Below are positions 47,686 to 56,130 of a DNA stretch of 64,000 bases, piece after piece (position 1 is the first letter of the stretch; every line of letters begins with the position of its first letter). Location of the stretch: contig JAFQBG010000014.1 in NCBI GenBank assembly GCA_017416705.1, forward strand, positions 23,656-87,655. The letters are read 5' to 3'. This DNA comes from Bacteroidaceae bacterium (GTDB lineage Bacteria > Bacteroidota > Bacteroidia > Bacteroidales > Bacteroidaceae). Under the pieces are notes generated by a model. The model was not told the DNA's origin and did not search any database. It saw nothing but the letters and a program-made list of their open reading frames with translations. A program made the position numbers and the translations under genes.

Positions 47686-49719
47686 TCATAGACGCTCGGG
47701 CAGCCAGCCTCCACCGGGCAGATTACGTCCCGAATATCCTTCGGTGTCGGCATGTGGCATGTGCGGCGGCATAGCATCATGCCTTTTTGCATGCTCCGGA
47801 AGGAGCGGGAAGCCATTGCCACTACCGCGGTCATGCGAGGGCGCAGGGTGCCCTCCTTCAACATCCGCGTTCTTCCCCGACATAGAGAACACCGACACCA
47901 AAGTATCCTGCCTCCACGACACTGTGGCAATGGCACTGCCATTGCCACCATCGACAAAGAGGCCGTTGCCCAAATGACGCGCACCAACAACAGTATCGCA
48001 AACAGACAGTGTGTAATTGCCGGTGTCAGTTAGCGAGGGCGACGAATAGGTGAACACCGCATGCTCCATGGAACGAGGCAGGCGATAGGCGCAAAGCAGA
48101 CGCCCGGCACCGTCCTGCACCGATATATATTTACCACGGGTAAAATTCATTCCGGTGCATGCAGCCAACGATTGCGTCGAGGCATCGCTCAATGGGACAG
48201 CAGGGGAAGAGCCCATACAACCACCCGTAGCAACCAATGTGCCACCTGTTATTGCAAAACGAGCATTGTCACAGACATCCAAGCCTTGCTCGGGCTCGCT
48301 GCTGCCATTGGCAATGAGCAAGCCACCCGCTATTGTCAAACTGCCGTTGCTGTCGATGGCATCGTTCGTCACCGAATAGGCATACAGACGTCCGTCATTC
48401 ATAAGGAAATCGGCTCCGCAGTTCACTGCGTCGTCATAAGCATATACATATATGGTGGTCGATTTGCCTGTTATTGTCATATTGCCTTTCGACTCTATAC
48501 CCTCGCAATGCTCGCCCTTGCCATACACAAGAACCTCGACAAGACCGCCACGAATAAGCATCGAGCTATCGCATATTATACCTTTTGCCGCGGTACAGGC
48601 ATGGGGATTTTGGTCGTTTACAATATCATTGCCGTTATTCTCGACAAGCAAGGTGCCGTTATCCATTTGCATATGCCCACCGCAAACGACACCCCTGCCG
48701 CCATTGCCGCTGTTTCTCAACAACACAAAGGCATTATCTATGTACAGATGTTTATTTGTTTTTATACACGCCGCCGCTATATATTCCTGTTTTTGCGGAG
48801 AATAGATGGCACCACCCGACGATGCCACATCCAACATACCGCCGAGCAGATAGGCCGATGCTTTCATATTCAAGCCTCGCGCTGCATCGCCACTGACAAC
48901 CGCCTTTAAATTTCCGCCGTACATATATATATTATTGGCTTGAACGGCATCGCCTTGTTCGCCTATACATTGCAAATTCACATCACCCTGCATCATGAGC
49001 AGATTGCCCTCTTGCGATTTCATGGCATCCTTTGTGGCCTTTACCTGAACATATCCCGATGCAATAACTATACCCTCATTGGCAACCAGAGCATTTTCGC
49101 GAGCCGCCTCGATGGATATATTTGCACCCGTCACAGCAAATTCCCCGGTGCAGTATATGGCATGGCGACGTTCACCGCGCATAGCTATGTTTCCCGATGC
49201 CAACACCGCTGTTCCATCTACAAAAACAGCAGCCGCATCGTTGGGCGAACAAACGGTGTCGCCCGGAATACCGTCCATTAAATAACTTGGGAAACGTCCT
49301 ATGGAACGCAAAAAGACAACGCCGGGCGAAACAACCGAAATGGTATTCTTGTTTCGCGACAGCAGTTTCAACGACGAAAACGAGAGCAATGGTTGCTGCG
49401 TACTCGCCAGTTCGAAAGAGCCATCATCCGATGCTCCCGACAGACGATACTCCACGCCGGCAACAGAAGAATGTACAGCCACGTGTGCCCCACTCGTCTG
49501 CACCCTGACGCCTTGTGGCACGCCCGACACAAGAGCAGTATCGTTCATATATTCAACATTTACAACCGTTGTGAAACTGTCGGTTGGCAACTGCAATTCC
49601 GATTGTAATTTGGGCATTTCGCCGGGTATATCGGGTATTATAGATTTCTTTTTATCCACCGACAGCGGGTTGCTGCATGCCATGGCAAATAATATAAACA
49701 GGTATGCTATTTTTCTCAT
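47686..49719 (-). CDS. Cthe_2159-like carbohydrate-binding lipoprotein
   Basis: A 677-residue lipoprotein (lipobox FAMAC, Cys15). The bulk consists of parallel beta-helix turns rich in DAxxGxxF/MxxGxL motifs (DDAVNCGADFLMNDGRLYAY; NDAIDSNGSLTIAGGLLIANG; SEPEQGLDV), the pattern of the Cthe_2159/DUF4353 family, reported as polygalacturonate-binding pectate-lyase-like proteins. The family is usually anchored on the outer surface. The last 55 residues are rich in His, Pro and Gly (HPAPSHDRG, HAKRHDAMPPHMPHAD). Function in this organism is not known; binding rather than cleavage is the best guess. Confidence 0.82.
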   Translation of the reverse strand: MRKIAYLFILFAMACSNPLSVDKKKSIIPDIPGEMPKLQSELQLPTDSFTTVVNVEYMNDTALVSGVPQGVRVQTSGAHVAVHSSVAGVEYRLSGASDDGSFELASTQQPLLSFSSLKLLSRNKNTISVVSPGVVFLRSIGRFPSYLMDGIPGDTVCSPNDAAAVFVDGTAVLASGNIAMRGERRHAIYCTGEFAVTGANISIEAARENALVANEGIVIASGYVQVKATKDAMKSQEGNLLMMQGDVNLQCIGEQGDAVQANNIYMYGGNLKAVVSGDAARGLNMKASAYLLGGMLDVASSGGAIYSPQKQEYIAAACIKTNKHLYIDNAFVLLRNSGNGGRGVVCGGHMQMDNGTLLVENNGNDIVNDQNPHACTAAKGIICDSSMLIRGGLVEVLVYGKGEHCEGIESKGNMTITGKSTTIYVYAYDDAVNCGADFLMNDGRLYAYSVTNDAIDSNGSLTIAGGLLIANGSSEPEQGLDVCDNARFAITGGTLVATGGCMGSSPAVPLSDASTQSLAACTGMNFTRGKYISVQDGAGRLLCAYRLPRSMEHAVFTYSSPSLTDTGNYTLSVCDTVVGARHLGNGLFVDGGNGSAIATVSWRQDTLVSVFSMSGKNADVEGGHPAPSHDRGSGNGFPLLPEHAKRHDAMPPHMPHADTEGYSGRNLPGGGWLPERL

Positions 49720-49832
49720 TGCATTATTTTATTGTACATTGTGACAAACGGGCTGCATACACAATTCCTGCTTTGGCTGTCAGGAACAGGTTATACATAT
49801 TCGTTGATTAGGACAAATTTACGCCAAAATAA

Positions 49833-49853
49833 TTAAGCAGCTGTTTAAATTTC
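49833..49853. repeat. Motif A-like copy upstream of the lipoprotein
   Basis: TTAAGCAGCTGTTTAAATTTC, close to the 19-mer at 41531-41549, in the gap between the beta-helix lipoprotein and aspA. Confidence 0.45.
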
Positions 49854-49937
49854 GATGCAAATTTTCCTATGCAAACTATCGGTTCCGCCGTTTTTTATAT
49901 TCAAGGTTACATAGCTTGCTATTTCGCCGTACAAAAA

Positions 49938-49983
49938 AGCATAAAACTCGTGAGCCACGATTATGGCTCACGAGTTTTATGCT
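49938..49983 (-). terminator. Terminator of aspA
   Basis: A 20-bp perfect stem (49938-49957 with 49964-49983), 6-base loop. On the minus strand it is followed by a run of T (GCTTTTTTGT). It lies 21 bases after the aspA stop. Confidence 0.9.
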
Positions 49984-50004
49984 ATATCCAATATTCGGCG
50001 TGGA

Positions 50005-51420
50005 TTATTTTTTAGGTGAATAGAACTTGTGCGGTGCTATCATATTTTCGGGACGTAGCAACTCGTCGAGTTCCTCTTTTGTGAGCAGTTGCTCTTCCAG
50101 CACCAAGTCATAGACGCTGCGATTTTCTTTTAGCGCACGCTTTGCTATTTTTGCCGAATTCTCGTAGCCGAGCGTCGGGTTCAAAGCAGTGACAATACCT
50201 ATGCTACCCATGACAAGCTCGCGGCAATGTCCTTCGTTGGCTGTTATGCCATCGACACACAGTGTCCTGAGACGCGACATACCTTTGAGCAACATACGAA
50301 TGGATGATATTATGGCATGTACCAACACAGGCTCCATTACATTTAGCTGCAACTGCCCTGCTTCGGCTGCAAAGGTCACAGTAAGGTCGTTGCCTATCAC
50401 TCTGAAACAAATTTGATTAACAACCTCGGGTATCACCGGATTTACTTTTCCGGGCATGATACTTGAACCCGGCTGCATTGGGGGCAAATTTATTTCGTTC
50501 AAGCCGCAACGCGGGCCGCTTGACAACAAACGAAGGTCGTTACATATTTTTGACAATTTCACCGCCATGCGTTTCAACACCGACGAATACATGACCGAGG
50601 AGCCTGCATCGGGAGTAGCCTCGACGAGGTTTCCTGCAAGCGTAAATTGACGTCCTGTGATATGAGACAAGGCATCGACGCAGGCCTGAGCATATCCCGG
50701 CTCGGTGTTAATACCTGTTCCTATGGCTGTTGCTCCCATATTTATCTCCAAGAACAATTTGGTGGCCTCGTTCAAACGCGTTATCTCCTCTTCGAGGGTA
50801 ACGGCGAATGCCTCGAACTCCTGTCCCAGCGTCATGGGTACGGCATCTTGCAACTGCGTGCGTCCCATTTTCAGAATACCTTCGAATTCCTTGCCTTTTG
50901 CTCGGAACGACTGAACAAGTTTGGCCAATTCGGCTACAAGGTCGTCGTTGTGATAGATGAAACAAAGTTTAAAGGATGTGGGATAGGCGTCGTTTGTCGA
51001 TTGCGACAGGTTCACATGGTCGTTGGGATGACAATATTGATATTCGCCTTTTTTATGTCCCAAAATTTCGAGTGCCCTGTTGGCAACCACCTCGTTTATA
51101 TTCATATTTGTGGATGTTCCGGCACCACCCTGAATTAGGTCAACGGGGAATTGGTCAACCAGTGCGCCGTTCATTATCTCCTCGCAAGCCTGCTTAATTG
51201 CATTGCCTATTGAAACGTCGAGCGTACCCAACGATATGTTTGCATGTGCAGCAGCCCATTTCACTTGCGCCAATGCTTTGACGTAATAGGGATGGTCGCT
51301 AATTGTTATACCGCTTATTTCATGAAAATTCTCAATAGCTCGCAGGGTTTGCACTCCGTAATAAGCATCAGCGGGAACTTGAATCTCGCCTAACGAATCG
51401 TGTTCAAGACGTGTTTCCAT
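50005..51420 (-). CDS. aspA: Aspartate ammonia-lyase
   Basis: A 471-residue fumarase/aspartase superfamily enzyme. The signature GSSIMPGKVNP lies at 318-328 with catalytic Ser320; the segment GGAGTSTNMNINEV (98-111) and HPNDHVNLSQSTND (131-144) are the other two conserved regions. The sequence of the conserved loops favours aspartase over fumarase C. It deaminates aspartate to fumarate, feeding anaerobic fumarate respiration and yielding ammonia. Monocistronic, with a strong terminator. Confidence 0.93.
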   Translation of the reverse strand: METRLEHDSLGEIQVPADAYYGVQTLRAIENFHEISGITISDHPYYVKALAQVKWAAAHANISLGTLDVSIGNAIKQACEEIMNGALVDQFPVDLIQGGAGTSTNMNINEVVANRALEILGHKKGEYQYCHPNDHVNLSQSTNDAYPTSFKLCFIYHNDDLVAELAKLVQSFRAKGKEFEGILKMGRTQLQDAVPMTLGQEFEAFAVTLEEEITRLNEATKLFLEINMGATAIGTGINTEPGYAQACVDALSHITGRQFTLAGNLVEATPDAGSSVMYSSVLKRMAVKLSKICNDLRLLSSGPRCGLNEINLPPMQPGSSIMPGKVNPVIPEVVNQICFRVIGNDLTVTFAAEAGQLQLNVMEPVLVHAIISSIRMLLKGMSRLRTLCVDGITANEGHCRELVMGSIGIVTALNPTLGYENSAKIAKRALKENRSVYDLVLEEQLLTKEELDELLRPENMIAPHKFYSPKK

Positions 51421-51723
51421 TATAACATTTTTTTAATTGTAAAATAAAGTTGTTTCACTTTGTCACAAAAACAGCCTTTACCATGAAAAAAAGGCATATT
51501 ACTTGCAGCAAGGCAAAGGCTAATATAAGAATTTTTTTCTTTACCTTGGATAAAAAAACTCTACTTTTTGCAAAAAAATACGGATAATATAAATTACGGC
51601 ATGTGCTTTTTGGGTTATTAAAAATTTATTGCTTGCGACTGCATGCCTTGGGATAAAATATCACGCTTTCACTCAACTTGCAAAATTTGAGTGAAAGCGT
51701 GATTAACAGGATTTATTGTTTAA
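51421..51723. other. Intergenic region between aspA and the NfnAB-like gene
   Basis: It contains the leftward aspA leader (AT-rich) and the terminator of the NfnAB-like gene at its right end (51660-51703). No gene or other structure is seen in between. Confidence 0.55.
51660..51703 (-). terminator. Terminator of the NfnAB-like gene
   Basis: A 17-bp perfect stem (51660-51676 with 51687-51703) and 10-base loop, 20 bases after the stop codon on the minus strand, followed by TATTTTATCC. Confidence 0.75.
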
Positions 51724-54021
51724 TTACTTATTCAGCATTGCATGCATGGAGGCTGCCGCCTTGCGACCGTCGCCCATTGCCAAGATAACAGTGGCACCGC
51801 CCCTTACTATATCACCACCTGCAAATATTGTAGGTATGGACGATTGCATGTTGTCGTTCACTGCAATAGTATTTTTGCGTCCGAGTTCCAGCCCTTCGAC
51901 CGATGTGGGAACAAGCGGGTTGGGCGAAACGCCTACGCTCACCACTGCCATATCGATGTCGATGGTTTCGATGGCACCCTCGATGGGAACGGGCGAACGA
52001 CGTCCCGACGCATCGGGCTCGCCAAGCTCCATTTTTTGCAATACAATCTGTTTTACACAGCCTTTTTCGTCGGCAATGTATTCTATGGGATTGTGCAATG
52101 TCAGGAATTCCACGCCCTCCTCTTTGGCATGCTTGACCTCTTCGAGACGGGCAGGCATTTCGGCTTCGGAACGACGATATATTATCATGGCTTTCTCTGC
52201 TCCCAAACGCAATGCGGTGCGCACCGAGTCCATGGCGGTGTTACCACCGCCGACCACTGCCACACGTTTACCTATGTGCATAGGGGTGTCGCTTTCGGGG
52301 TTCGAGGCATCCATCAGGTTCACACGGGTAAGGTACTCGTTCGACGATAGAATATTTATGGAGTTCTCGCCGGGGATATTCATGAAATTGGGCAAGCCGG
52401 CTCCCGATGCCACGAAAGTACCTTTGAAGCCATCCTCTTCGAGCTGTTTTATGGATATTGTTTTTCCTATCACGCAGTCTTTTACAAATTCCACGCCCAT
52501 TTTGCGCAGTGTCTCTATTTCGGTTTCGACAATGGCATTTGGCAGACGGAATTCGGGAATACCGTATTTAAGAACGCCGCCTATTTCGTGCAAGGCTTCG
52601 AACACAGTAACCGAATAGCCCAATTTTGCCATGTCGCCTGCAAATGACAATCCGGCAGGGCCTGAACCCACAACAGCTACTTTTATGCCGTTCGATGGGG
52701 CAACGACGGGCACTTCGTTCAACCCGTTCTCGCGTGCGTAGTCGGCTGCAAAACGCTCCAATGCACCAATGGCAACGGCTTTATGACCCATTTTCAGGTG
52801 GATACACTTCGACTCGCACTGTTTCTCTTGCGGACACACGCGACCGCATACAGCCGGCAACGAACTTGTCATTTTAAGCACTTTGGCGGCCTTGCCAAAC
52901 TCGCCACGTTCTATATTTTTTATGAACGAGGGTATTTTAATGCTCACAGGACAACCCTCCATACATGCCGGATTGGGACAGTCGAGGCAACGCTGCGCCT
53001 CTTTTTGCGCCATTGCGACTGTAAGCCCCTTGTTTACCTCTTCGCGTAATTTTGTTGCGCGGTACGAGGGCTCCAACTCGGGCATTTCGCAACGCTCTAT
53101 TGCTGTTCTTTCCTTGGGTTTCAATGCCGCACGCAGTTCGGCTCGCCATGGTGCGTTGCGGTCGGTTAGTTCGTCTTCGCAGGGGGTTGCAACAGACACT
53201 TCGCTGTGTGTATATTTGTCCATTTCCTCCTGCTCCTCGCGTTTAAACGAGCCAAGGCGTTGCATCATACCATCGAAATCGACTTTATGTCCGTCGAACT
53301 CGGGGCCATCGACGCAAACAAATTTTGTCTTGCCATCCACAGTGACACGACACGCACCGCACATACCTGTTCCATCGACCATGATGGTGTTCAGCGATAC
53401 TTCGGTGGGTATTTCGTGTTTTTTTGTCAACAGACAGACAAATTTCATCATCACCGCAGGGCCTATGGCCACACATTTATCTACTTTCTCGCGTTTTATG
53501 ATGCGCTCGACACCCTCGGTCACAAGTCCTTTGTCGCCGTAGGAGCCATCGTCGGTCATTATTATAACCTCGTCGGAAACGGCGCGTACCTCGTCTTCGA
53601 GTATTATCAAATCTTTTGAACGACCTGCCAACACCGATATAACTCTATTACCTGCCTTTTTCAGGGCTGTGGCAATGGGAAGCATGGGGGCTACACCCAC
53701 ACCGCCACCGGCACAAACCACCGTACCGAAATTCTCGATGTGTGTGGCTTGTCCAAGCGGACCGACAACGTCTGTTATATATTCACCCTCGTTCAGTTCG
53801 CACAGGCGCGACGAGCTCTTGCCTACTTTCTGCACAACGAGTGTTATCAAGCCTTTTTCGGCATCGGCGTGTGCAATTGTCAAGGGGATGCGCTCGCCTT
53901 TTTCTCCTATTCTTACTATGACAAAGTTTCCGGCACGATAGGCCTTGGCTATCAATGGAGCCTCGACACGCAGACGAAAAACCTTCTCGGAGAATTGTTC
54001 TTTTGAAACGATTTTAAACAT
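51724..54021 (-). CDS. Fused NfnA-NfnB-type NAD(P)/ferredoxin oxidoreductase
   Basis: A 765-residue fusion. Residues 1-250 are a PyrK/NfnA-like FAD/NAD-binding subunit with 2Fe-2S cysteines (Cys221, Cys224, Cys236 in GMCGAC and KFVC). Residues 290-765 are a GltD/NfnB-like subunit with two 4Fe-4S motifs (RCLDCPNPACMEGCP, VCGRVCPQEKQCESKC) and two Rossmann sites (GSGPAGLSFAG, GGGNTAMD). NfnAB couples NADH and reduced ferredoxin to NADP+ by electron bifurcation. Databases often annotate such fusions as DHOD electron-transfer subunit/glutamate synthase. Neither a pyrD nor a gltB gene is next to it. Confidence 0.9.
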   Translation of the reverse strand: MFKIVSKEQFSEKVFRLRVEAPLIAKAYRAGNFVIVRIGEKGERIPLTIAHADAEKGLITLVVQKVGKSSSRLCELNEGEYITDVVGPLGQATHIENFGTVVCAGGGVGVAPMLPIATALKKAGNRVISVLAGRSKDLIILEDEVRAVSDEVIIMTDDGSYGDKGLVTEGVERIIKREKVDKCVAIGPAVMMKFVCLLTKKHEIPTEVSLNTIMVDGTGMCGACRVTVDGKTKFVCVDGPEFDGHKVDFDGMMQRLGSFKREEQEEMDKYTHSEVSVATPCEDELTDRNAPWRAELRAALKPKERTAIERCEMPELEPSYRATKLREEVNKGLTVAMAQKEAQRCLDCPNPACMEGCPVSIKIPSFIKNIERGEFGKAAKVLKMTSSLPAVCGRVCPQEKQCESKCIHLKMGHKAVAIGALERFAADYARENGLNEVPVVAPSNGIKVAVVGSGPAGLSFAGDMAKLGYSVTVFEALHEIGGVLKYGIPEFRLPNAIVETEIETLRKMGVEFVKDCVIGKTISIKQLEEDGFKGTFVASGAGLPNFMNIPGENSINILSSNEYLTRVNLMDASNPESDTPMHIGKRVAVVGGGNTAMDSVRTALRLGAEKAMIIYRRSEAEMPARLEEVKHAKEEGVEFLTLHNPIEYIADEKGCVKQIVLQKMELGEPDASGRRSPVPIEGAIETIDIDMAVVSVGVSPNPLVPTSVEGLELGRKNTIAVNDNMQSSIPTIFAGGDIVRGGATVILAMGDGRKAAASMHAMLNK

Positions 54022-54135
54022 TTTGCCGTATTATTTTTGCTCTATTCGGGAGCTGTTATTATCAATTCTGTAATATTATATTAGGGGTGGAGTTTCTACT
54101 CCTTGAATAATAGACAATATTTTTGTCGGTTAATG

Positions 54136-55410
54136 TCAGTCTATTATGTCGAAACCGCAATAAGGCACCAAGGCTTTGGGTATGCGTATGCCTTGTGGCG
54201 TTTGGTTGTTTTCGAGCAAGGCTGCCACTATACGCGGCAATGCCAATGCCGAACCGTTCAGCGTGTGACACAATTCGGTTTTCTTGTCGGCATTGCGATA
54301 GCGGCATTTCAAACGATTGGCTTGGTATGTGTCGAAGTTCGATACCGAACTTACTTCGAGCCAACGTTTTTGCGCCTCGGAATATACCTCGAAGTCGAAA
54401 CAGAGTGCCGCAGTGAAACTCATATCGCCGCCACACAAACGCAGTATGCGATAGGGAAGTTCGAGCTTCTGCAACAGGCCCTCGACATGGGCCAACATCT
54501 CTTTGTGCGACTCCTTGCTATGTTCAGGGGTGTCGATGCGCACAATTTCCACTTTGGAAAATTCGTGCAAACGGTTCAAGCCGCGTACATCCTTGCCATA
54601 AGAACCTGCCTCGCGACGGAAACACTGTGTATATGCACAATTTTTTATGGGCAACTGTTTTTCATCGAGGATAACATCGCGATAGATATTTGTAACGGGA
54701 ACCTCGGCTGTCGGTATCAGATAGAAATCGTCTATCTGACAATGGTACATTTGTCCCTCTTTGTCGGGCAGCTGTCCTGTTCCGTAACCCGAAGCGGCAT
54801 TAACCAATGTAGGGGGCATCACCTCGATGTATCCTGCCTTGCGTGCCTCGTCGAGGAAGAAATTTATTAGTGCGCGTTGCAATTGCGCTCCTTTGCCTTT
54901 GTACACGGGGAAACCGGCACCGGTCAGTTTCACGCCAAGGTCGAAATCTATCAGGTCGTATTTTTTTGCCAATTCCCAGTGAGGCAGAGCATTCTCGGGC
55001 AGTTCGGTTTGCACACCACCCTCTTTCTCGACTACGTTATCCTCGGCTGTGGCACCCTCGGGTACTTCATCGTAGGGAATATTTGGAATGGTATAGAGTA
55101 TTTCCTGCACTTTGGCTGCTGCCGCATCCATTTTATCTTGCAGTTCCTTGGCTTTCTCTTTGAGCGTTGCAACCTCGGCTTTTACCTTTTCCACCTCGTT
55201 CGTTGCGTTCTCTTTCATCAGCTTGCCTATCATGGCTGCATGCTGCTTGCTTTTAGCAAGTGTAGCATCCAACTCGGCTTGCGTTGTACGACGTTCGCGG
55301 TCGAGTGTCAATACCTCGTCAATAGTCTCTTTTGCATTTTTAAAATGCTTTTTTTCAAGGCCTTTTAGTACCTTCTCGGTATCCTGACCTATTACTTTCA
55401 GTGTTAGCAT
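54136..55410 (-). CDS. serS: Seryl-tRNA synthetase
   Basis: A 424-residue class II aminoacyl-tRNA synthetase. An N-terminal antiparallel coiled coil (residues about 30-100, which binds the long arm of tRNA-Ser) precedes the catalytic domain with motif 2 FRREAGSYGKDVRGLNRLHEF and motif 3 near the end (GSALALPRIVAALLENNQ). The length fits the family. It charges tRNA-Ser, one of which (GCT) is encoded in this window. The leader carries an inverted repeat and a motif A-like sequence (55422-55510). Confidence 0.96.
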   Translation of the reverse strand: MLTLKVIGQDTEKVLKGLEKKHFKNAKETIDEVLTLDRERRTTQAELDATLAKSKQHAAMIGKLMKENATNEVEKVKAEVATLKEKAKELQDKMDAAAAKVQEILYTIPNIPYDEVPEGATAEDNVVEKEGGVQTELPENALPHWELAKKYDLIDFDLGVKLTGAGFPVYKGKGAQLQRALINFFLDEARKAGYIEVMPPTLVNAASGYGTGQLPDKEGQMYHCQIDDFYLIPTAEVPVTNIYRDVILDEKQLPIKNCAYTQCFRREAGSYGKDVRGLNRLHEFSKVEIVRIDTPEHSKESHKEMLAHVEGLLQKLELPYRILRLCGGDMSFTAALCFDFEVYSEAQKRWLEVSSVSNFDTYQANRLKCRYRNADKKTELCHTLNGSALALPRIVAALLENNQTPQGIRIPKALVPYCGFDIID

Positions 55411-55421
55411 ATTATTGTGAA

Positions 55422-55510
55422 TTTAGTATCTGTTTAATTTTTATTTTTGTGGAAACCATTTGAACAGCCTGTTTTGCACTACAAATTTGGCGATAAAATT
55501 CAAACGGTTT
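55422..55510. repeat. Motif A-like sequence and inverted repeat in the serS leader
   Basis: TTTAGTATCTGTTTAATTTT (55422-55441), then AAACCATTTGAA (55453-55464) pairing with TTCAAACGGTTT (55499-55510), one mismatch. GTTTTGCAC (55471-55479) in the loop recurs at 24647-24655. The layout copies that at 41531-41626 upstream of the histidine kinase. Confidence 0.55.
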
Positions 55511-55687
55511 CACGTTCTATTTTTTGTTTGTTACAAATATCCTGCAAAAATACAACTATTTTTCCTGTTTAAAGAGTATTTATCAAAAAAAAGGAAACAA
55601 GTATATAAGAAACTAATTAAATTTTTAAAAATCATTTTTTATGCAAACAGTTTCTGAAAAATAATATAACTTTTTCATCGGAAATAT

Positions 55688-55718
55688 TTTGTCGGATTAA
55701 AGATATTTACTACCTTTG
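55688..55718 (+). promoter_or_regulatory. Promoter of the bL31 gene
   Basis: TTTG (55688-55691), 19 bases, TACCTTTG (55711-55718): a perfect match to the Bacteroidetes primary promoter, 66 bases upstream of the start codon. Confidence 0.85.
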
Positions 55719-55783
55719 CACTCCGAAAGCCATTACACTACATTTGTTACCAGCAAAGTATAAAAATTTAAAAATATAGCACA

Positions 55784-56038
55784 ATGAAAAAAGACATCCA
55801 TCCCGCAGGATACCGTCCTGTTGTATTCAAAGACATGTCAAACGGCGATTGTTTCCTTTCACAGTCTTGCTGCAACACAAAGGACACCATTGAGTTCGAG
55901 GGTCAAACATACCCCCTTGTAAAACTCGAAATCTCAAATACTTCTCACCCCTTCTACACAGGTAAAGCCAAGCTCGTGGATACCGCAGGTCGCGTAGATA
56001 AGTTCATGAGCCGTTACGGTAAAACAATGAAGAAGTAA
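55784..56038 (+). CDS. rpmE2: Ribosomal protein bL31, type B
   Basis: An 84-residue type B bL31. It starts [18 protein letters not shown], lacks the four zinc-binding cysteines of type A (only a CC pair near 29-30) and ends with [14 protein letters not shown]. It sits at the subunit interface of the 50S central protuberance. In many bacteria the type B form is expressed under zinc limitation; here no type A copy is visible and the strong promoter suggests constitutive use. Terminated by a strong hairpin. Confidence 0.96.
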   Translation: MKKDIHPAGYRPVVFKDMSNGDCFLSQSCCNTKDTIEFEGQTYPLVKLEISNTSHPFYTGKAKLVDTAGRVDKFMSRYGKTMKK

Positions 56039-56060
56039 TTTCAGAAAAATTCAATAACAG

Positions 56061-56095
56061 GGTGTATTAAGTTTTCTCTTAATACACCTTTTTTA
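56061..56095 (+). terminator. Terminator of the bL31 gene
   Basis: An 11-bp stem (GGTGTATTAAG, 56061-56071, with 56078-56088), 6-base loop, then TTTTTT. It lies 22 bases after the stop. Confidence 0.92.
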
Positions 56096-56130
56096 TCCCC
56101 AAACAGCCACAGACAATATCTCGTATGCGC

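Larger units (their letters stand above)
55411..55783. other. Divergent intergenic region between serS and bL31
   Basis: This 370-base gap contains the serS leader repeats (55422-55510), a motif A-like fragment GCAAACAGTTTCTG near 55643-55656 and the bL31 promoter (55688-55718). A 65-residue frame (55460-55657) is probably not a gene. Confidence 0.6.

Noticed and set aside
41531-55510. T-box riboswitch upstream of serS
   Set aside because: No T-box sequence, antiterminator or specifier loop is recognisable and T-boxes are not known in Bacteroidota.
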